Shown here piece by piece: positions 6,111 to 13,589 of a stretch of DNA of 19,022 bases. A model generated the notes under the pieces. The model had not been told where the DNA came from. It did not search any database and worked only from the letters and a program-made list of their open reading frames with translations. Origin of the DNA: JAQGJA01 sp965651535. GTDB lineage: Bacteria; Pseudomonadota; Alphaproteobacteria; Micavibrionales; SZUA-601. The stretch is taken from NCBI GenBank assembly GCA_965651535.1, contig CBFGSX010000019.1, positions 1 to 19,022 of the forward strand, written 5' to 3'. The translations under genes were made by a program, and so were the position numbers. Position 1 is the first letter of the stretch, and every line of letters begins with the position of its first letter.

Positions 6111-7001
6111 TCAAGGGCCCGTGGTCGGTTGCATAACCAACTCGGGCACGTCGCGCGCCAGAAGCCGCAAGTAGCGCGGCGCGTCATGCGTCCCGGCTTT
6201 CGCGTCCCGGCGCAGCAGCATCGCCGCCACCAGATCGAAAGCCTGATAGCATTCATGCATCAGCGCCGCCATCCGCAGGAGCTGGTCGGCGGAAAGCGCA
6301 TCCCAGTCGGCAATATTGCGTAGCAGCACCGCGTCGCCCCAAAACCACTGGGCCCAGCCGGTATTCTCTTTGCCGTTGACGGATAAAGGCCGGAAAGTGC
6401 GCGTCTGGAGGTCGTTCACGCGATGCAGCATGAAGCCTTTTTTACGAAGAAAAATCTCAACCTCGGAAAACAAAGGCTGGTTTTTATACATTTCGAGGAA
6501 TAGCACCTCGGCATGGACGACCAGAACCTTATCCAGAAGTTTTTCCGCGCCGCGCAGGCACATCAGCTCCGCGCCCTGCACATCCATATGCAGATAGTCG
6601 CACGCACCCAGCTCGGGAATGTCGTCGAGCCGCTTGGTCTGCACACGGGTTTCTCTTTCGACGCGCGAATTGACGTCGAGCCAGTCGAAATGACGCAACA
6701 GATCCGCGTTCGGCTCATAGAGCGACGACATGGTGCTGCGCACGCATTCATACAAAGTCTGTTCGGTGCCGTCGCCGATCGCATAGGGAAAAAAGCGCAA
6801 GGCCTCGTCCTGTTTTTCCTGCAAGGCCTCGAAAGCGCGCGGATCGGGATCAAACCCCGTGACGCGGCAACGCCCATGTCTCAGGAACGAGCCGTAAACC
6901 TGCGGGAAGCCTTTGTGGTTGGTCGGATTCGACCCGATCTCGACGATCTCGATGGTCGGAAAATCGGGAAAGCATTCAAAAAAGGAGAAAACCGAACGCA
7001 T
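6111..7001 (-). CDS. FkbM family SAM-dependent methyltransferase
   Basis: 296 residues. A Rossmann-type SAM-binding core is visible: IVEIGSNPTNHKG (about 19-31), VTGFDPDPRAFEAL (acidic residue after strand 2, about 48-61), and DYLHMDVQGAELMCLRGAEK (about 139-158), the last being the FkbM hallmark region D-V-Q-G-A-E. Family members usually O-methylate sugars or other small or surface molecules; the substrate here is unknown. The C-terminal third has no clear motif. The ATG lies 2 nt after the sucD stop (TAG AG ATG), so it is probably translated from the sucCD transcript. A methyltransferase in that position is unusual; it may be an acquired gene using a housekeeping promoter. Confidence 0.85.
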   Translation of the reverse strand: MRSVFSFFECFPDFPTIEIVEIGSNPTNHKGFPQVYGSFLRHGRCRVTGFDPDPRAFEALQEKQDEALRFFPYAIGDGTEQTLYECVRSTMSSLYEPNADLLRHFDWLDVNSRVERETRVQTKRLDDIPELGACDYLHMDVQGAELMCLRGAEKLLDKVLVVHAEVLFLEMYKNQPLFSEVEIFLRKKGFMLHRVNDLQTRTFRPLSVNGKENTGWAQWFWGDAVLLRNIADWDALSADQLLRMAALMHECYQAFDLVAAMLLRRDAKAGTHDAPRYLRLLARDVPELVMQPTTGP

Positions 7002-7003
7002 CT

Positions 7004-7885
7004 CTATTTTGCGCGGCGCATCGCCTCGATCACCGCGTCGGCAAGGCCCGCAGGCGATTTCGACACGACGATCCCGGCCTCTTCCATCGCCTTCATTTTC
7101 GACGGCGCATCCCCTTTGCCGCCCGCGATGATCGCGCCGGCATGGCCCATGCGCTTGCCCGGAGGCGCCGACACGCCCGCGATAAAGCCGCCGACGGGCT
7201 TCTTGCGCTTGTCCTTTTTCAGGAATTCGGCGGCCTCTTCTTCGGCGCTGCCGCCGATCTCGCCGATCATGATGATGCCTTCGGTTTCTTCGTCGTCCAA
7301 AAACAGATCCAGCGCGTCGATGAAGTTCGTGCCGTTCACCGGGTCGCCGCCGATGCCGATGCAGGTCGTCTGACCCAGATTCGCCGCGGTTGTCTGCGCA
7401 ACGGCTTCATAGGTCAGCGTGCCGGAACGGGAAACAATCCCGATCTTGCCGCGCTTGTGGATATGACCGGGCATGATGCCGATCTTGCATTCGCCGGGCG
7501 TGATGATGCCGGGACAGTTGGGGCCGATCAGGCGCGAATTGGAATTGGCCAGCGCGCGCTTGACGCGCACCATGTCGAGCACGGGAATGCCTTCGGTGAT
7601 CGCAACGATCAGCGGGATTTCCGCCTGAACGGCTTCGAGAATGGCATCCGCCGCAAAGGGCGGCGGCACGTAAATCACGCTGGCATTCGCGCCCGTCTCG
7701 CGCACCGCATCGGCCACGGTATTGAACACGGGCAGGCCAAGGTGAAGCTGTCCGGCCTTGCCCGGCGTCACGCCGCCGACCATTTTCGTGCCGTATGCGA
7801 TGGCCTGTTCACTATGGAACGTGCCTTGCGCGCCGGTGAAACCCTGGCAGATGACTTTGGTGTTTTTGCTTACGAGTACGGCCAT
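7004..7885 (-). CDS. sucD: Succinyl-CoA synthetase (succinate-CoA ligase), alpha subunit
   Basis: With SucC it interconverts succinyl-CoA and succinate with nucleotide phosphorylation in the TCA cycle; cytoplasmic. At 293 residues it has normal length. The CoA-binding Rossmann domain is at the N-terminus (CQGFTGAQGTFHSEQAIAYG, about 13-32). The ligase part contains GPNCPGIITPGECKIGIMPG and GIGGDPVNGTNFIDA. The phosphorylated His is in MGHAGAIIAGG, at about residue 248. The start has a good ribosome site (AAGGA, about 8 nt upstream) and lies 10 nt after the sucC stop. Its stop is 2 nt before the methyltransferase gene. Nothing is missing. Confidence 0.98.
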   Translation of the reverse strand: MAVLVSKNTKVICQGFTGAQGTFHSEQAIAYGTKMVGGVTPGKAGQLHLGLPVFNTVADAVRETGANASVIYVPPPFAADAILEAVQAEIPLIVAITEGIPVLDMVRVKRALANSNSRLIGPNCPGIITPGECKIGIMPGHIHKRGKIGIVSRSGTLTYEAVAQTTAANLGQTTCIGIGGDPVNGTNFIDALDLFLDDEETEGIIMIGEIGGSAEEEAAEFLKKDKRKKPVGGFIAGVSAPPGKRMGHAGAIIAGGKGDAPSKMKAMEEAGIVVSKSPAGLADAVIEAMRRAK

Positions 7886-7895
7886 TTGTTTTTCC

Positions 7896-9092
7896 TTACG
7901 CGGCTTTCTGTTTCAGAACATTGCCGATTTTCACGGCGGTATCTTTCAAATCGTCGGCGGAAATGATCGGCAGTCCCGACGCGGCGAGAATCTCTTTGCC
8001 TTTTTCGACATTGGTTCCCGCCAGACGCACGACCAGCGGCTTGTCCAGCTTGACCTCTTTGGCCGCGGCGACGATGCCCTCGGCGATGATGTCGCAGCGC
8101 ATGATGCCGCCGAAGATATTGACCAGAATCGCCTTGACGTTCGGATCGGATAAAATCAGCTTAAACGCGATCGTGATCTGATCCTTGTTCGCGCCGCCGC
8201 CGACATCCAGAAAGTTTGCCGGTTTTTCACCCGCCAGTTGAATAATATCCATCGTCGCCATGGCAAGGCCCGCGCCGTTGACCATGCAGCCGACATTGCC
8301 GTCGAGCTTGACGTAGTTGAGACCCGCTTTGGTCGCGGCCAATTCGATCTCGTTTTCCTCGGTCTCATCGCGCAAGGCCTGCACGTCCGGGTGACGGAAC
8401 AACGCGTTCTCGTCGAAATTGATCTTGGCGTCCAAGGCCACGACATCGCCCGAGGTCGTCGTGACCAGCGGGTTGATCTCGACGATCGAGCAATCCAGCT
8501 CGGTAAAAGCTTTATAGAGATTCATCACCAGCTGTTGGCATTTCTTGTTGGCGTCGCCCTCGAGCTTGAGGCCGAAGGCCACTTCGCGCGCGTGAAAGGC
8601 CTGGATGCCCGTCGCGGGATCAATGGCGATTTTCAAAATCTTCTCGGGCGTTTTATGCGCCACTTCTTCGATGTCCATCCCGCCCTCGGTCGAGGCCATG
8701 ATGGTGATGCGGCTTGTCGCGCGGTCGATCAGCATGCCCAGATAATATTCCTTTTGGATGTCGCACCCGTCGGCGATATAGACGCGGCCGACTTTTTGTC
8801 CGCCCTCGCCTGTCTGGATCGTCACCAGCGTGTTGCCCAGCATATTGGTCGCGGCGGTTTTCACCTCGTCGAGGGTTTTCACCACGACCACGCCGCGTTG
8901 CGTCGGCACTTCGGTGATCGTGCCCTTGCCGCGTCCGCCCGCATGGATCTGCGCCTTGACGACATAGATCGGGCCGCCCATGGCCTTGGCGGCTTCGACC
9001 GCTTCGTCGGGGGTGAAGGCCACCTGACCGCGCGGCGTGTTGACGCCGAAACGCTGCAAGAGTTCCTTGGCCTGATACTCGTGGATATTCAT
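7896..9092 (-). CDS. sucC: Succinyl-CoA synthetase (succinate-CoA ligase), beta subunit
   Basis: Nucleotide- and succinate-binding partner of SucD. At 398 residues it has typical length. It begins MNIHEYQAKELLQRFGV, the usual family start, and continues with an ATP-grasp fold (VVKAQIHAGGRGKG at about 45-58, EINPLV at about 203-208). The C-terminal ligase domain includes LDVGGGANKDQI and VNIFGGIMRCDIIAEG. A ribosome site (AAGGA) lies about 6 nt before the ATG. sucC is the first gene of a sucC-sucD-methyltransferase unit; mdh and sucAB, which often flank it in alphaproteobacteria, are absent here. Confidence 0.98.
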   Translation of the reverse strand: MNIHEYQAKELLQRFGVNTPRGQVAFTPDEAVEAAKAMGGPIYVVKAQIHAGGRGKGTITEVPTQRGVVVVKTLDEVKTAATNMLGNTLVTIQTGEGGQKVGRVYIADGCDIQKEYYLGMLIDRATSRITIMASTEGGMDIEEVAHKTPEKILKIAIDPATGIQAFHAREVAFGLKLEGDANKKCQQLVMNLYKAFTELDCSIVEINPLVTTTSGDVVALDAKINFDENALFRHPDVQALRDETEENEIELAATKAGLNYVKLDGNVGCMVNGAGLAMATMDIIQLAGEKPANFLDVGGGANKDQITIAFKLILSDPNVKAILVNIFGGIMRCDIIAEGIVAAAKEVKLDKPLVVRLAGTNVEKGKEILAASGLPIISADDLKDTAVKIGNVLKQKAA

Positions 9093-9432
9093 GGCGAATC
9101 CTTTTTAAGAAATGCGGATGCGAGGAGGATAGAATACGCCCGTTAATAAACCATCTGGACGGGCGGGAAAAGCCGGAAAAACCCGTTGCAACACCCCCTA
9201 AAGACATATTCAAGCCTCTCAGAATACAGTAATGTAACTTTCAATCTTTTTTTCCGGCACCGCACAAGATTGTTAGCATCTGCACAAAAAAGTGGGAATT
9301 TTATTGCATTTTAACTTTTGAGGTGGTATCCGTATTTCATTGTTCAACTTTAACGGTCGAAAATAGGAAATTGCCCGCGTCACAAAGGGATCGGGCTTTG
9401 ATGTTCTTCTCGGCCATGGAGACAAGATAAAA
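9093..9432. other. Intergenic region between sucC and the 58-residue small gene
   Basis: 340 nt with no supported gene. It separates two divergent genes, so it should hold the sucC promoter (minus strand) and the small-gene promoter (plus strand). The part from about 9230 to 9370 is clearly more AT-rich than its surroundings. One possible plus-strand promoter is TTGCAT at 9304-9309 with TATCCG 17 nt further on; the match is poor and I do not call it. Frames in this stretch are short and unconvincing. Confidence 0.5.
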
Positions 9433-9609
9433 ATGGAAAAAAACAACCGGAATAATTCTTTGAAAAACACTTTTCAAGACAACACCCAAGAAGTAACGCA
9501 AAACAACAACAGGGTGCGTGACTTTGCAAAAATCGAGGCCTTTCTAATCGAGAAAGCTGCCAGAAACGGTTATGCCAACCGAAGAAGAGGGTTTCACTTC
9601 GGCGGCTAG
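9433..9609 (+). CDS. Small basic protein of unknown function (58 residues)
   Basis: ATG at 9433 to TAG at 9607-9609. The N-terminal half is Asn/Gln-rich and low-complexity (MEKNNRNNSLKNTF...); the C-terminal half looks folded and basic (RVRDFAKIEAFLIEKAARNG, then YANRRRGFHFGG). A GGAG ribosome site lies about 11 nt upstream (9418-9421), and an intrinsic terminator begins 25 nt after the stop. Together these support a short, independently transcribed gene. I do not recognise a family. The helix-like FAKIEAFLIEKAA followed by an arginine-rich tail would suit nucleic-acid or ribosome binding, but that is speculation. Confidence 0.6.
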   Translation: MEKNNRNNSLKNTFQDNTQEVTQNNNRVRDFAKIEAFLIEKAARNGYANRRRGFHFGG

Positions 9610-9633
9610 GCCTGTCGAGCGAAATCACAAACC

Positions 9634-9661
9634 AAGCCGCCTGTCACAAGGCGGCTTTTTT
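9634..9661 (+). terminator. Intrinsic terminator after the small gene
   Basis: AAGCCGCC (9634-9641) pairs with GGCGGCTT (9650-9657) around an 8-nt loop and is followed by TTTT on the plus strand. The other strand has no T-run after the stem, so it serves plus-strand transcription, i.e. the 58-residue gene. Confidence 0.85.
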
Positions 9662-9683
9662 GTATGCCTCTCCTGTTCTGGGT

Positions 9684-9733
9684 CCTTCGGGCTTGACCCG
9701 AAGGCCCATGGACCCTCGGAACAAGTCCGAGGG
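9684..9733. repeat. Two adjacent GC-rich hairpins (REP-like palindromes)
   Basis: CCTTCGGG-CTTGA-CCCGAAGG (9684-9704) and CCCTCGGA-ACAAG-TCCGAGGG (9713-9733) are two perfect 8-bp stems with 5-nt loops; the second loop is close to the reverse complement of the first (CTTGA against CTTGT). They sit in a convergent intergenic gap, 10 nt beyond the prepilin peptidase stop. Short dispersed palindromes of this kind occur between genes in alphaproteobacteria. They may protect the 3' end of the pil transcript. There is no T-run for a standard terminator. Confidence 0.7.
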
Positions 9734-9743
9734 CCCCGGATAA

Positions 9744-10247
9744 TTAGAACGATACAACGCCCAAAAATTGCAGCCACAGCAAAATCGCCGTCGCGGGCGC
9801 AGCCGCTGCGCCAAAGGGCAGATAATAATCCTTGAGCGTGCGCCGCGTCAGCGCCACCACAATCATCCCGAAAGCCAGCAGCAAAAACGCCGCCCCGCCG
9901 ATCATCAGTCCGACGCCGGCCGGCCCCAGCCAAATTCCGGCGGCGGCCGAAAATTTCACATCGCCCCAGCCGATGCCCTCGACGCCCTTCCATTTCAACG
10001 AAACCCAGCGCGTGAGCAGGAAAATTCCGGCACCGCAAAACGCGCCCAGCACCATGTCGGCAAACACAGATTGAATATCACCCGCGTCATACCACTCAAC
10101 ATGAATCAGACGAAAAACAAGACCCAGAACCGCCAAGGCAATGTTGGCGCGATTGGGGAGCAAATAATAGCGCGCGTCCATCCAGGTCAGATAAAACAAA
10201 ACCGCCGTCGCGAGCGTAAGCAAAGCGACGGCGGTCATGAAAAACAT
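9744..10247 (-). CDS. Prepilin peptidase (A24 aspartic protease), short form
   Basis: Inner-membrane protease that removes the leader from the prepilin encoded just upstream. At 167 residues it has only the catalytic membrane domain and lacks the N-terminal zinc/methylation domain of long PilD proteins, like CpaA/TadV-type or R64 PilU-like enzymes. The first catalytic Asp is in WMDARYYLLPN (about residue 24); the second is in the hallmark GWGDVKF (about 93-99). About five or six hydrophobic segments. The start (MFFMTAV) has only a weak ribosome site; it lies 24 nt after the pilS stop, so translation is probably linked to pilS. Confidence 0.92.
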   Translation of the reverse strand: MFFMTAVALLTLATAVLFYLTWMDARYYLLPNRANIALAVLGLVFRLIHVEWYDAGDIQSVFADMVLGAFCGAGIFLLTRWVSLKWKGVEGIGWGDVKFSAAAGIWLGPAGVGLMIGGAAFLLLAFGMIVVALTRRTLKDYYLPFGAAAAPATAILLWLQFLGVVSF

Positions 10248-10271
10248 TAGGCGAAAACGTTCCGTGTGGGA

Positions 10272-10760
10272 TTACGGGAACACCCATGTGACGTTGTTCG
10301 TGTCGCCGGGGCAAAGCGCCGAGGCCTGGCCGACATTCTGGGGCGGAGCCGCGCCGTTGACCGAGTCAACCTCGGCCGGATCGGTAACCGCCATCACCAG
10401 CTTGATGCATGACGCCTTGGGCACGGCGTCAAACTGGATGGTCAGCGAGTCCACCGCACCGTTGACCGTCAGCGCGGTGTTCCACGGCGTTCTCTGGTTG
10501 GCGGTGCGCAACACGCCCATATTCACGAGCATGGCGTTATTAATTCCGGTATAACCCTCGCCCGCGCTCTGCTGCGCGACGACGGCCGATTCCTGTTTCA
10601 GCAAAAGCATGAGGCGAACGGCTTCCGTTGCCCTGTTGCCTTCGGAGACCAGACGATAGGTCGCGATACCGCCGATCAACAGCAGCGCGGCAACGCCGAT
10701 CACGAGCAACAGCTCGAGCAGGGTAAAACCGCTTTCGCGATTCAGATTCATGGTCTTCAT
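10272..10760 (-). CDS. pilS: Type IVb major prepilin, PilS family
   Basis: 162 residues. The leader MKTMNLNRES-G is cleaved before F12; the processed N-terminus FTLLELLLVIGVAALLLIGG is the hydrophobic polymerisation helix with Glu at +5. Two cysteines, C118 and C150, would make the C-terminal disulfide loop typical of pilins. The region after the helix (IATYRLVSEGNRATEAVRLM) resembles PilS of the R64/TcpA group. The ATG at 10760 has a strong ribosome site (GGAGGAG, 7 nt upstream), suiting a highly expressed subunit. About 200 nt separate it from pilR, so it may have its own promoter. Family is firm; that it is the major subunit is inferred from the operon position. Confidence 0.92.
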   Translation of the reverse strand: MKTMNLNRESGFTLLELLLVIGVAALLLIGGIATYRLVSEGNRATEAVRLMLLLKQESAVVAQQSAGEGYTGINNAMLVNMGVLRTANQRTPWNTALTVNGAVDSLTIQFDAVPKASCIKLVMAVTDPAEVDSVNGAAPPQNVGQASALCPGDTNNVTWVFP

Positions 10761-10961
10761 AGATGTCTCCTCCGGACAAGGGGTCTAAACACGTGAGCGA
10801 CGAGGCGCGTTTCTTTTCCAAGCCTTAGCACGCGCCGCAACGTGCGACAAGTCTGCCCCGAAACTGTTAATGCCGCGTAAAGAAACAAAAAGGTCCTCAA
10901 ACAGCCCGTGGCAGACAATACAGCAATTTTGTCACAAATTTATGACAAAATCATTACATCT
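10761..10961 (-). promoter_or_regulatory. Leader region of pilS
   Basis: 201 nt between pilR and pilS, the longest gap in the pil operon. It holds a palindrome next to the pilR stop and the strong pilS ribosome site. A possible minus-strand promoter is TTGTCG (10850-10845), a 17-nt spacer, and TAAGGC (10827-10822), but the -10 box is poor. Separate, stronger expression of the pilin is plausible but not proven. Confidence 0.35.
10926..10951. promoter_or_regulatory. Perfect palindrome between pilR and pilS (operator or hairpin)
   Basis: ATTTTGTCA (10926-10934) and TGACAAAAT (10943-10951) are perfect 9-bp inverted arms around an 8-nt AT-rich spacer. It starts 11 nt upstream of the pilR stop complement, inside the pilS leader. 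A dimeric regulator site is one reading. An AT-rich RNA hairpin that partly stops transcription after pilR is another. The symmetry does not match a regulator I can name with confidence. Confidence 0.5.
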
Positions 10962-12032
10962 CTAGCGCGGGGCGTTGGCCGAATCCTGAATCTGCTGAAC
11001 CACGCCGAAAATCGACGACACCAACAGGCCGATCGTCACCGCGATCAGCACCAGCGCAATCGTGTTGAGTATTTTCATCGCCGCCACAACCTTGCCCTCG
11101 ACCTCGCCGACCCATTCGCGCGTGATCGTAGCCAGATTCAGCTCAAATCCCTTGAGCGTCGCATAGATGCGCAGATCGTCGATCAGCTCACCCTCGGGAA
11201 AATTATGTCCGGCGCGGTTGAGGGACTCGCCCAGATTATGCCCGGCTGATAACTGCCGCGAAACGGCCACAATGCGTTCCTTGAGATAAGGCGAGGCGCG
11301 GGCGGCCAGACGACGCAGCGCGACATCGTCCAATTTGACGCCCGACGACATCAACGCCGCCACCGCCAGCAAAAAACTCGACCCCTGCCACATACGATAG
11401 ATACTCCAGGGCGCAATGCCTTCGACCAGAAGCCGTGTACGCCCTGTCCAGCGCGGCATGGAAAACGCCACAACAAAAACAATCCCAAGCATAGTTGATA
11501 AATAAACCAGACCGTTATCGCGGATGGATTCCGTCAGCGATGCGACGAAAGCCGCCGCGCCCTGCCATTCCTCGACAGGCAAAACCTCGGCAAAAGCCGG
11601 AATGATCTTGTGCGACGCCATCACCAGCGCCGCGCACAGCACGGTGATCAACAAGACGGGATAGGAACCGGCGCTGATGATCGCACCCTTGACGCGGCGC
11701 GCCTGCGCGACGGCTTCGGCGGCATTCATAAACGATTCCTCGAGACGGCCCGAATTGCCGCCCGATTCCAACAGCAAGGATTCGCTGCTGGGCACGAAGG
11801 GCGCGACGCATTGACCAAAATTCACACCGTTCTGAATACTCGAGCGCCAGCGGCGAAGCAGGGCGGCCGTGCCGACATGGCGGCGCTTGCCTTCGATCAT
11901 CGCGATCTGCTCGAGCGCGCGGTCGAGCGACACCCCGTTTTTCAAAAGCTGTGCCAGCTTGCGATACAGGCGCTCGCGCGCCTTGGCGTTGAATTCCATC
12001 GCCAGTTGCAGCTTGAGAAGGCCCATTCCCAT
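10962..12032 (-). CDS. pilR: Type IVb pilus inner-membrane platform protein (GspF/PilC family)
   Basis: Membrane platform that couples the PilQ-like ATPase to pilin assembly. I chose ATG at 12032 (MGMGLLKLQLAMEF; 356 residues) over the frame's first Met at 12092, because GGAG lies 8 nt before it and the longer start would overlap the ATPase gene. Two T2SSF domains are visible: residues about 15-130 (LYRKLAQLLKNGVSLDRAL, then LLLESGGNSGRLEESF) and a second, weaker one at about 215-320 (LAVAALMSSGVKLDDVALR). Membrane segments are at about 140-160, 185-205 and at the C-terminus (ILNTIALVLIAVTIGLLVSSIF). It begins 13 nt after the pilQ stop. Confidence 0.92.
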   Translation of the reverse strand: MGMGLLKLQLAMEFNAKARERLYRKLAQLLKNGVSLDRALEQIAMIEGKRRHVGTAALLRRWRSSIQNGVNFGQCVAPFVPSSESLLLESGGNSGRLEESFMNAAEAVAQARRVKGAIISAGSYPVLLITVLCAALVMASHKIIPAFAEVLPVEEWQGAAAFVASLTESIRDNGLVYLSTMLGIVFVVAFSMPRWTGRTRLLVEGIAPWSIYRMWQGSSFLLAVAALMSSGVKLDDVALRRLAARASPYLKERIVAVSRQLSAGHNLGESLNRAGHNFPEGELIDDLRIYATLKGFELNLATITREWVGEVEGKVVAAMKILNTIALVLIAVTIGLLVSSIFGVVQQIQDSANAPR

Positions 12033-12045
12033 CTTCTGCGCTCCG

Positions 12046-13584
12046 TCAGCGGCGCTTGGGTCGTTGCAGATACCCCAGGACGCGCTCGGCATCCAGCGGC
12101 GAGCAAACGCCCTTCATCACAAGGTCGATGCCGTATTCAACCATCGACCGTCCGTTCAACTCATTGAGCCAGTAATCATAGGCGCCCACCTTGTTGTCCT
12201 TGCGCACGAAATCCATGAAACCCTCATCGGGCAGGATGATCTCGGCGGCAATGGTGCGGCCCGCATAGCCGGTGAATTTGCACTTCTCGCAACCTTTGGG
12301 ATTGTGGATGCGCACCGAGTTAAGCGGCACCTCGGCCTCTTCGAGGCGACTGAGCACACCGTGCGGCAAATCGCTGGAATTGATGACGGGGCGTCGGCAA
12401 TGCGGACAGAGTTTCCGCACAAGGCGCTGCGACACCAGGCCCGTCAGCAAAGTCGGATCGATTAGCTTGTATTCTTCGACGTGCAAGTCGCGCAGACGAA
12501 ACGGAATAGTAATCGCGTCGTTCGAGTGCAGGGTCGTCCAGACCTGGTGACCGGTCATCGCCGCCTCGAAGGCGAGTTTCGCCGAGGACGCGTCGCGCAC
12601 CTCGCCGATCATGATGCGGTCGGGGTTCGAACGCAAAGCCGCCGCGATGGCGCGGGTAAAGGCCTCGGCGCGCTCTTCGGAGCTGGCGGCGTTGACGACG
12701 GGCATCTGCACCGCGCCGGGGATCGGGTATTCGGGTGGATCCTCGACAGTAAAAATGGCGATGTTGTTTTTATATTCTTTCAGGATCGCCAGAATATTCC
12801 GCTGCAAGGTTGTTGACTTCCCGTGACCCGTGGGGCCGGCAACAATATTGATGCCGAACGGTTTAGCGCGCAGGAACTCGAAATCCTCGACCTGTTCGGG
12901 CGCAAAGCCCAGATCGCCGATATCGCCCTTGGTGTTGTCATCGCTGTCATACAGTAAACGAATAATCAGCGCGCGACCGCCATAGGTGGTCGGGTTGAAC
13001 TGCATACGAAGCGAGATCACGCCTTCGGGCAGGCGCAAATCCTTGCGGTTGGAACAGCGCGCGCCCTGATATTCATAGGGCTGATAGTTGACGTCGGACG
13101 CATCCGCCATGGCAAAAGCGGCGGCGCAGAAAGAGTGCCCGTATTCCGCGGGCCAATCGGCAATATGCTGCATTGAACCGTCAATCCGCGCGCGCACCGA
13201 GCACGAGGTCTCGCCCACCACAATATGAATATCCGAGGTGCGACGCTTGGACAGCATACTCACCAGCTCCAGCACCTCACGGCGCATCCGCGCAGAATCG
13301 CGCACACCCCCCGCGGCGCTGTTTTCCCGTCGCGATTCGTAACAGGTGGAAATAACCCCGATATCGACCGGCTGCACATTGACGTTTTCGAACCCGGCGA
13401 GGCGCACTTCTTCAATGAAGGAAATCACCTGCGGATTGGCCACGTGCGATTTGGACACCAGCAAGCGTCCATCTTTGTAGAACGCTACCAATGCGCGAAA
13501 ATTGTCGCCGCGGTCAAACGGGCCGCCCTCGACCGTCAGCGGCGTATTGTCGTCCCAGGCAGTGGTGCGTAGCGGCTTGAGCAT
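12046..13584 (-). CDS. pilQ: Type IVb pilus assembly ATPase (GspE/PilB superfamily, PilQ-like)
   Basis: Cytoplasmic motor for pilus assembly. At 512 residues it has: an N-terminal domain to about residue 200; Walker A GPTGHGKST at 250-258 (unusual His where Ser is common); Asp box TVEDPPEYP at 279-287; Walker B region RIMIGEVRD at 323-331; His box TTLHSNDA at 350-357. A zinc tetracysteine comprises C393, C396, C432 and C435, typical of assembly rather than retraction ATPases. The start lies 5 nt after the pilP stop. Order and family match R64 PilQ. A type II secretion ATPase is the alternative, but the PilN/PilO/PilP/PilS neighbours argue for a pilus. Confidence 0.94.
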   Translation of the reverse strand: MLKPLRTTAWDDNTPLTVEGGPFDRGDNFRALVAFYKDGRLLVSKSHVANPQVISFIEEVRLAGFENVNVQPVDIGVISTCYESRRENSAAGGVRDSARMRREVLELVSMLSKRRTSDIHIVVGETSCSVRARIDGSMQHIADWPAEYGHSFCAAAFAMADASDVNYQPYEYQGARCSNRKDLRLPEGVISLRMQFNPTTYGGRALIIRLLYDSDDNTKGDIGDLGFAPEQVEDFEFLRAKPFGINIVAGPTGHGKSTTLQRNILAILKEYKNNIAIFTVEDPPEYPIPGAVQMPVVNAASSEERAEAFTRAIAAALRSNPDRIMIGEVRDASSAKLAFEAAMTGHQVWTTLHSNDAITIPFRLRDLHVEEYKLIDPTLLTGLVSQRLVRKLCPHCRRPVINSSDLPHGVLSRLEEAEVPLNSVRIHNPKGCEKCKFTGYAGRTIAAEIILPDEGFMDFVRKDNKVGAYDYWLNELNGRSMVEYGIDLVMKGVCSPLDAERVLGYLQRPKRR

Positions 13585-13589
13585 GGCGT

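Noticed and set aside
9093..9432. Search for tRNA genes, riboswitches or a CRISPR array in the longest gene-free stretch
   Set aside because: No cloverleaf-type conserved T-loop sequence, no regular repeats and no recognisable riboswitch core were seen.
12033..12092. Upstream start for pilR adding 20 residues
   Set aside because: It would overlap the end of pilQ and has no ribosome site, whereas ATG at 12032 has GGAG 8 nt upstream and begins the usual N-terminus.
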